Shown: positions 56,611 through 64,000 of the stretch, one piece after another
How positions within the stretch are numbered: the first letter of the stretch is position 1
Layout: each line of letters opens with the position of its first letter
Origin: Cacajao melanocephalus
Lineage: Eukaryota > Chordata > Mammalia > Primates > Pitheciidae
Assembly: GCA_963573385.1 (NCBI GenBank)
Contig: CAUYLG010047207.1
Span: 1 to 64,000 of the forward strand
Direction of reading: 5' to 3'
Length of the DNA stretch: 64,000 bases
Program-made: the position numbers and the translations under genes
The notes under the pieces: model-generated
The model's database searches: none
Seen by the model: the letters and a program-made list of their open reading frames with translations, nothing else
What the model was told of the DNA's origin: nothing

Positions 56611-57536
56611 TGAAATTATCACATTTTAATGAAACAGTAGAATTTGGCTCTCAGAAAGCCTTGAAAACAAGCCACTTCTAATTCTTGCTTTTTCAATGAG
56701 ATCATTATTTAAGTCAGAGTTAAGCAATCTACTGTGTTCAGTGCAGGTCTAACCCTATCAATGAGTGAGCTAATCACATCCTAGAGAAACATTTACTTTT
56801 CTACTATTAGTAGTCTTTTACATGAAACAGCTAATAATAAGCAACTCTATAAGGAAAACTGAGATACTCTGAAAAGTTTTAGGACTACTTAGGAAAAGCT
56901 TAAACCTGAAGTATATATACAATCATTTCTGTACAGAGAAATTATTACGTGTATTCTCCTAAGAAGTGTTTCATGATATTATATTAAAAACATTTAAGTT
57001 TTTAATCTCTGTATTTATTCATTCTTGTAAACTGAAAGTAAACACAAAGTTTCTGGAGCAGAGATCATAGTTATTATTATTTAAGTCAAGAAATGACATC
57101 ATTTTCCCATACCTAATATCCCATAGACAATGCAATAAAAACCCATTGATAGGTAAGGGTTGAACCACAGGAGAAGAATCCCAAAATTCTGAATCTGTAA
57201 ATTTGTACAGGATAACTGCCCAGCTGCCACCTTCACCTAAGAAAGAGAAAGAAAGCTAATCTACCTATGGTAAGCAAATTCTCCTTGGAAAGAAAAGGGG
57301 AAGATCCCTGAGTTCCTACCCTTTGGAACATAAATAAATGTCTCCAGGAGAAGGTAAGATAAGCATTACTGGGTTTATAATCTTGGGAATGCTTCCAATG
57401 CTCTAGGTTTTATATCCCTTAAGTCATCTTTTAACTTCCAAGGCTTGTCCTTTAATCCAGGTTCCACTTTTCTATGCTCAGAAAGCCCTGACCGTGCAGA
57501 AACATGAAAATATTTACCGTTTTTTCTTTTCTTTTC
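56611..57536. other. SUGCT intron 1 sequence
   Basis: Alu-free AT-rich DNA; no exon supported. Confidence 0.5.
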
Positions 57537-57833
57537 TTTTTTTTTTTTTTTGAGACAGAGACTTGCTCTTTCTCCCAGGCTGAAGTGCAGTGGTGCCATC
57601 CCGGCTCATTGCAACCTCTGCCTCCCAAGTTCAAGCGATTCTTCTGCCTCAGCCTCCTGAGTAGCTGGGATTACAGGTGTGCGCCAACATGCCCGGCTAA
57701 TTTTTGTATTTTTAGTAGAGACAGGGGTTTTACCATGTTGGCCAAGCTGGTCTCGAACTCCTGACCTCAAGTGATCTGCCTGCCTCGGCCTCCCAAAGTG
57801 CTGGGAATAGAGGCGTGAGCCACCATGCCCAGC
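57537..57833 (-). mobile_element. Alu
   Basis: Antisense dimer; tail side ttttcttttcttttctttt. Confidence 0.95.
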
Positions 57834-58145
57834 CAATATCTGCTTCTTAATAATACATAGTAAAACTAACCATAGATTTCTATTTGCAGCACTTGTTATC
57901 CCTGACACCTACCTAAAATAGTGGCTTCCAAACCCTCTCTGCAGAGCCTTGGGAATTCCTCAGTGGTGCCCTCAGAAGCCTCTTTAGTGGTGGTAAGTGG
58001 GTAGAGGGGTAGTTAAAATAGGAGTACGGAGTGAGCAGGGTTCTGGGACTCCAATTCCTCCTTCGAATGCAGCCCATTTGCTCTTGTATATTGGGCTTCC
58101 AAGTGTAATTTTAAGACAAGGCACTAAAATCTTAGGTATCCTAGT

Positions 58146-58178
58146 CCAGGCACAGTGGCTAATGTCTGTAATCCCAAT
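58146..58178 (+). mobile_element. Alu 5' sliver
   Basis: Only ccaggcacagtggct...tgtaatccca survives; it is followed by T-rich unique sequence, not a tail. Confidence 0.6.
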
Positions 58179-58550
58179 TTTTTGTGCCGGCCTCTGCTAC
58201 CTACAAATAGTAATGCTATATACTACTACTAACAGTATTTTTGCAATCCTTTTGATAAATCCTAGTCCTCTATTTTAGTTCTGAATAATAGATGTGCATT
58301 TTAATTTTTAAGGCAGATGGTAAACTTTCCTATAGGACTTGTGAAATTTCATCTTATGGGGCAAACGTTGTTCACAAAATGTTATACTTCATTCCTTGAG
58401 GTAGAATTAAAGAATCTGATCAACTGAATAGCAAAGATTCGTAGGCAATGAAATGTAGCCTAAGATGTAATTATGTTATTTGCCTTTCCTTTAGGCCAGA
58501 GTATCTTTGCACTTGGCACAATGGAAAGCAGGCTAAAAAGCCTGAAAACA

Positions 58551-58661
58551 GGTCAGGTGCCATGGCTCACACCTATAATCCCCCCAAAAAACTATAATAT
58601 TTAAAAACTGTAATATTTTTAAAACTATATTTTAAAACTATAATACTTTAAAAAAAAAATT
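58551..58661 (+). mobile_element. Mini-Alu with repeat tail and target duplication
   Basis: About 32 bases of Alu 5' end (ggtcaggtgccatggctcac...) are followed by an A/T-rich tail built of about four variant copies of a 16-base unit (actataatatttaaaa-like) and a run of A. The 13-mer aagcctgaaaaca flanks it exactly (58538-58550 and 58662-58674). Confidence 0.8.
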
Positions 58662-59972
58662 AAGCCTGAAAACAAAATGTTCTATACCCAACTCTCAGAG
58701 CATTTTACTAGGCTTTTCACTAGGCATCTTTAAAAGCATTTTAAGCAAAATACTAATTGCCCAGAATGCAAAACAGTGTCAAGGAAAAGCTCTGCTTTCT
58801 CATAACACTTTTTCAATTCCATTGCATTACATTCACATCTTTTGCCAACCAGGGTGAAGAGCTTTGAACGGGTTTAAAGAGTGCAGACTGCACTTTTGTT
58901 AATATTATTTTGCCCTCAAAGCAAGTTCTCCATGCTGATATTTCCAGTGTTGAGAAGTACAAGTACAATATTAGTCATCTTCAATCTTTGCATTACCAGA
59001 GTTCCTCTTTCTTCATCTTGTTCTAAAGGATGAACAAAAGCTTGACATATACATTTCAAAATACAAACTGCAGCACAAAGGCCCCCAATATTCACCCGAA
59101 CTGTATCCACTTTTCACCATACACATGCCAGATAATGCTTTGGTAAAGCATTTTGCATCCTGAGTACATCGTACAGCATGGCCTGTTGTAGGTGTACACA
59201 GATACGGCTCATCTCCCGTAGGCAAGCTGGATGAAGGTTCCAGTTTCTCTTCTTGGATCCCATCCTTTTTCAAATGGCTAATCTGCTACAATAATATCCA
59301 CAGAGCCAATTCTCAATGGCAGATTGCAGATATCCCATTGAACAGCATCTATGGGCAAGCTTCCAGATGGTTAGCCTTTTTATATTTGACTCTTGGTCAA
59401 TAAAGATGTGATGTTGTTTGCTGCTCTATTCACAACCAGGGGTTTATTATCACCAGCAGTATGATAACATGAACACATTCAGTAGCCCCCTCTATTAGTA
59501 TTGCCCCTGTTCCACACATTGGATCGACTATTGTAACTAAGGTAGAGGACCACAGAGGCTGGGTATCCCAGGGGCAAGAGTTGATAGGTCCAAAAGAGTC
59601 ATAGGTCTAAAATGTGTGATACGTCATCAGTGGAGACTCACTTTAGTCAATGCAATGCCCACAATGATTTCATCAACATGGATATTCAAAGGAACTGCAA
59701 CACCAAAGTTGTTCGTGTTGGCCTTCCACTTAAAATAGTCTTGAACGTCACCTCCAGAATCTCTTCCAGCCTCATTTGAGGTAAAGCAATGTTTCTCTCT
59801 TATTCTGTTGCACACGACTCTAAACTTTACACTTGAAGCTTAGTTTCTTCTTTTTTGCTTTCATCAGTCTCATCTTTGCACGATGCCAAATCATCACCTA
59901 CTAATGTTGCTATCTCCTTTGATGGCTGGATTTTCACAATAATCTAAGATGTGTGAACCTAAAACATTGTAG

Positions 59973-60533
<561 letters not shown>

Positions 60534-60954
60534 AAAACCATTGTAGTGAACGAACTCTTAACATCTCTCTCATCTATTTGACTTCTCGTCCATCATCAAC
60601 CTTCCCTTTACCTGAATTCTCCATTATCTTTTTGAGCTTTGGGTTTTTTCCCCCTTAAAATCAACATTAATTTCCCTTATAAGTAAAGTGTTTGACAATG
60701 GGAATTTTCCGGCCAAGTCTTCAAAATTATTTAGAATTTCTTTGTTTTTCTAAACTAGTAATCTTGAAACTCCTGAACAACCACAAAGTAGTTATTAACT
60801 GATCTCGGACAATAACCTTGAGCCAAATTTTCACTGAAATGACAAAATGTATCTTGCCATGGTCTCTGCTGATTGCATGGTGACCTCAATTTGTCTCTCA
60901 CTTTATCCACAGCTGTTTGCTCAAAGCTGGCTCCAATAGTTGCAATCACCCTTG

Positions 60955-61632
60955 CAAAAACTAAAACAGTGAGAAAGTTACAACAGTGAAAGGGATCTGA
61001 CCTAAAGGACTCCATCTTGATTCTAACTGGGCTGCGCTTGTTTATTCCTGGGAGTAGGCTGAATTAACTTTCGGTGGAACTTAGTTTAAAGTTGAACTTT
61101 GAAACAAAGACAATAAAAGTCCTTTCCCAAAACAAATCCCTTACTTGCCTGGGGACCAGACTACCTTTGTAAAACTAACAAATTAGCCACAAGATTAGAA
61201 ATCACGGTTTAGGAGTCATGCACCCAGAGGCTGCAAGATTCTGAACCTTCCCAATTGCTCCTAGGAATAACATCACTGTTATGAAACCTAAGATCGGTGC
61301 TGAAGATATTTCCTAGACCCTGCATTCTGATGCACCAACTGCTGCCACCCAGACCAATAATCTGGCTCAACCTGTTTTGTGATCCCACCCAGAAACAAAA
61401 GACAGCTAGAAAAACCCACTTTGACCCCCTATGACTTCACCTCTGACCCATCCAATCAGCATTCCCCACTCCCTGGCCCCCAACCTACCAAGTTATCCTT
61501 AAAAAGCCACAGTCTCCAAATTCTCAGGGAGACTGACTGGAGTAATAAACCTCCGGTCTCTTGTACAGCTGGCTATGGATGAATTAAACTGTATCTGGGC
61601 CACTGGGCAAAATGAACGCATTGGGCAGTTAT
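60955..61632 (+). mobile_element. Solitary ERV LTR inserted in the THUMPD3 pseudogene
   Basis: About 680 bp split the N-terminal coding region of the THUMPD3 pseudogene, whose homology resumes on both sides. The block has LTR-like order: a CCAAT box at 61452-61456, a TATA-like ccttaaaaagcc at 61497-61508, and a poly(A) signal AATAAA at 61544-61549 just before a cctccggtctc stretch. No internal retroviral genes are present, so it is a solo LTR. The family looks class I (gammaretrovirus-like), but I could not assign a name. The exact ends and target duplication are uncertain. Confidence 0.72.
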
Positions 61633-61759
61633 ACAGTGACTTGAGGAAGCTGAGACTCACTTCTGAGGTCACTTTCTGTCACTTCTACAGACATCTCGTT
61701 CTCATGCAGGTTTACAACTAGGAGCTGTTAGTGGCTTCTTGAATGTCAGACATGTTGGC

Positions 61760-62298
61760 AGTGCTTCCAAGATCCCTAACACTGTCCCAGGCTCTAGAAT
61801 CCAAGGATGACCATGAGGAGAGATCTTGGAAATATCTATACTGTCCTTGTGCCATGCCAGGCATACATAACAGTGTTTAACACTAATTCAGTTTCTGCAC
61901 CTAAGGAGCTCAGTTACTGTGAATACAATTTTCATCTTCTAAAAAAGGCAGCTGAAGCCAGTGAAAAGGATATGTCAGGTGGCCACACAGAGGCTTTCAG
62001 CTCCAGCACTCCACTGGCCTCCTGTGCTCAGGTCACACTACTGGAAGCCACCTCCAGGTCTTCACTTTTCTACCTCCAGGTAATCCAAAATAAAACTTTC
62101 TCCCTTTCTCTTCATCTCTTTTCCCCTGAACTCACCATCATATACATGGTAATTCCCAGGCTAAAGCCTAGGAATGTAGCCGCCCAAGGGGTTCACTTTG
62201 CCCAATGCCTAGACACAGCCGATTCACCAAGACAGGGGAATTGCAATATAGAAAGAGTAATTCTCTCAGAGCTGGCTGAACAGAAGACCAGAAGTTTT
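61760..62298. other. Sequence upstream of the THUMPD3 pseudogene
   Basis: Contains the start of a 198-codon open frame that ends in Alu sequence. Its first ~160 codons match nothing I recognise. The pseudogene's target duplication should lie near 61760-61800 but was not identified. Confidence 0.45.
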
Positions 62299-62845
<547 letters not shown>

Positions 62846-63138
62846 TAGTGGCAATATACTACTTTGATTAACTCTACGACTTTTATCTGCAGAAGAAACA
62901 AAATGTAATGAATTGAATTCCCACAGAATAAACAAAAAAACTGTGTGTGTATCTCCATCCATCAAGGAGGATAGAAGCTGAGAAGATAGCACACTCGTCA
63001 GCTTGGGATGTCACAGAACATGTCAAAGAGACAGTAAGGAGTAGCAACTACAAGAGGGTGAATGGAAATCACAGGTCCAGGCTACCCATTAGGCTATAAT
63101 TTAATGAGTCTTAAAGCTCTTTAAGATTCTGTATCCTA

Positions 63139-63446
<308 letters not shown>

Positions 63447-63474
63447 CTACAACTGATTTCAAGATTCATAGAGG

Positions 63475-63778
63475 GCCAGGCACAGTGGCTCACGCCTGAA
63501 ATCCCAACACTTTGGGAAGCCGAGACGGGTGGATCACCTGAGTTCAGGAGTTTGAGACCAGGCCGGCCAACATGGTGAAACCCATCTCTACTAAAAATAC
63601 AAAAATTAGCCAATTAGCCGGGCATGGTGGCGCATGCTTGTAATCCCAGCTACTCAGGAGGCTGAGGCAGGAAAATCTCTTGAACTTAGGAGGCGGAGGT
63701 TGCAGTGAGCCGAGATGGTGTCATTGCACTCCAGCCTGTGCGAAAGAGTGAGACTCCGTCTCAAAAAAAAAAAAAAAG
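63475..63778 (+). mobile_element. Alu
   Basis: Full dimer with an extra caattagc repeat in the linker; aagattcatag flanks both ends (63462 and 63798). Confidence 0.95.
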
Positions 63779-64000
63779 AAAAAAAACTAATGCTTCTAAG
63801 ATTCATAGTGGATTACCATTCTCAAATTCAGAGGGAGTAAAGAAAGTTCCATAACACTGTAGTAAAGTTAAATTTCAACCTCTAAATAAAATTCTGCCAC
63901 AGGTAACTGTACAAAGGCGTCTTTTACTGTACATTAAGTGTCATTCTTGAACTATCACACTTCTTTATAACTAGAAGTTCGTGAAACAATCCACGTTTTA

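Overview
The window is primate nuclear DNA, most likely human. It is packed with Alu elements, primate-age L1, MIRs, endogenous-retrovirus LTRs and CA/TG microsatellites. Intact coding sequence occurs only as short exons with GT-AG splice sites. There is no bacterial, phage or CRISPR content.

The one functional gene I can support is SUGCT (C7orf10), which encodes mitochondrial succinyl-CoA:glutarate CoA-transferase. It lies on the minus strand. Five consecutive coding exons sit at 44648-44597, 43103-43030, 39750-39665, 38716-38666 and 32158-32038. They splice in frame into 384 bp, about 128 codons, covering the N-terminal CoA-binding half of a class III (CaiB/BaiF-type) CoA transferase. From family knowledge, the transit-peptide exon should lie past the right edge and the exon with the catalytic Asp past the left edge. 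On that reading the whole window is SUGCT: 44649-64000 is intron 1 and 1-32037 is intron 6. SUGCT lies at human 7p14.1, so the window would be the reverse complement of the reference there.

Layout. 1-31.6 kb is Alu-poor, with 8 Alus. It holds an ERV LTR (785-1342), old L1 and MIR remnants, an L1 3' end next to an MLT1-like LTR (8929-10031), a 115-bp duplicated unit (11271 and 11790) and an L1 ORF2 fragment (30701-31641). 31.6-44.7 kb holds the five exons inside dense Alus, including four head-to-tail at 33211-34437. It also holds an RPL23A processed pseudogene that appears fused to an Alu inside a single target-site duplication. 44.7-64 kb is more Alu-dense intron. It carries a broken THUMPD3 processed pseudogene (58975-61753), itself interrupted by an LTR and an Alu pair. 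There are 44 Alus or Alu fragments in the right 32.4 kb.

I found no previously undescribed protein system. The most interesting signals are about genome evolution: the Alu-RPL23A composite, two L1 pieces that meet at the same ORF2 point, very short Alu-derived insertions, and retroelements placed 28-37 bp upstream of two SUGCT exons. Repeat edges are accurate to about 5-10 bases. Exon edges were worked out base by base.
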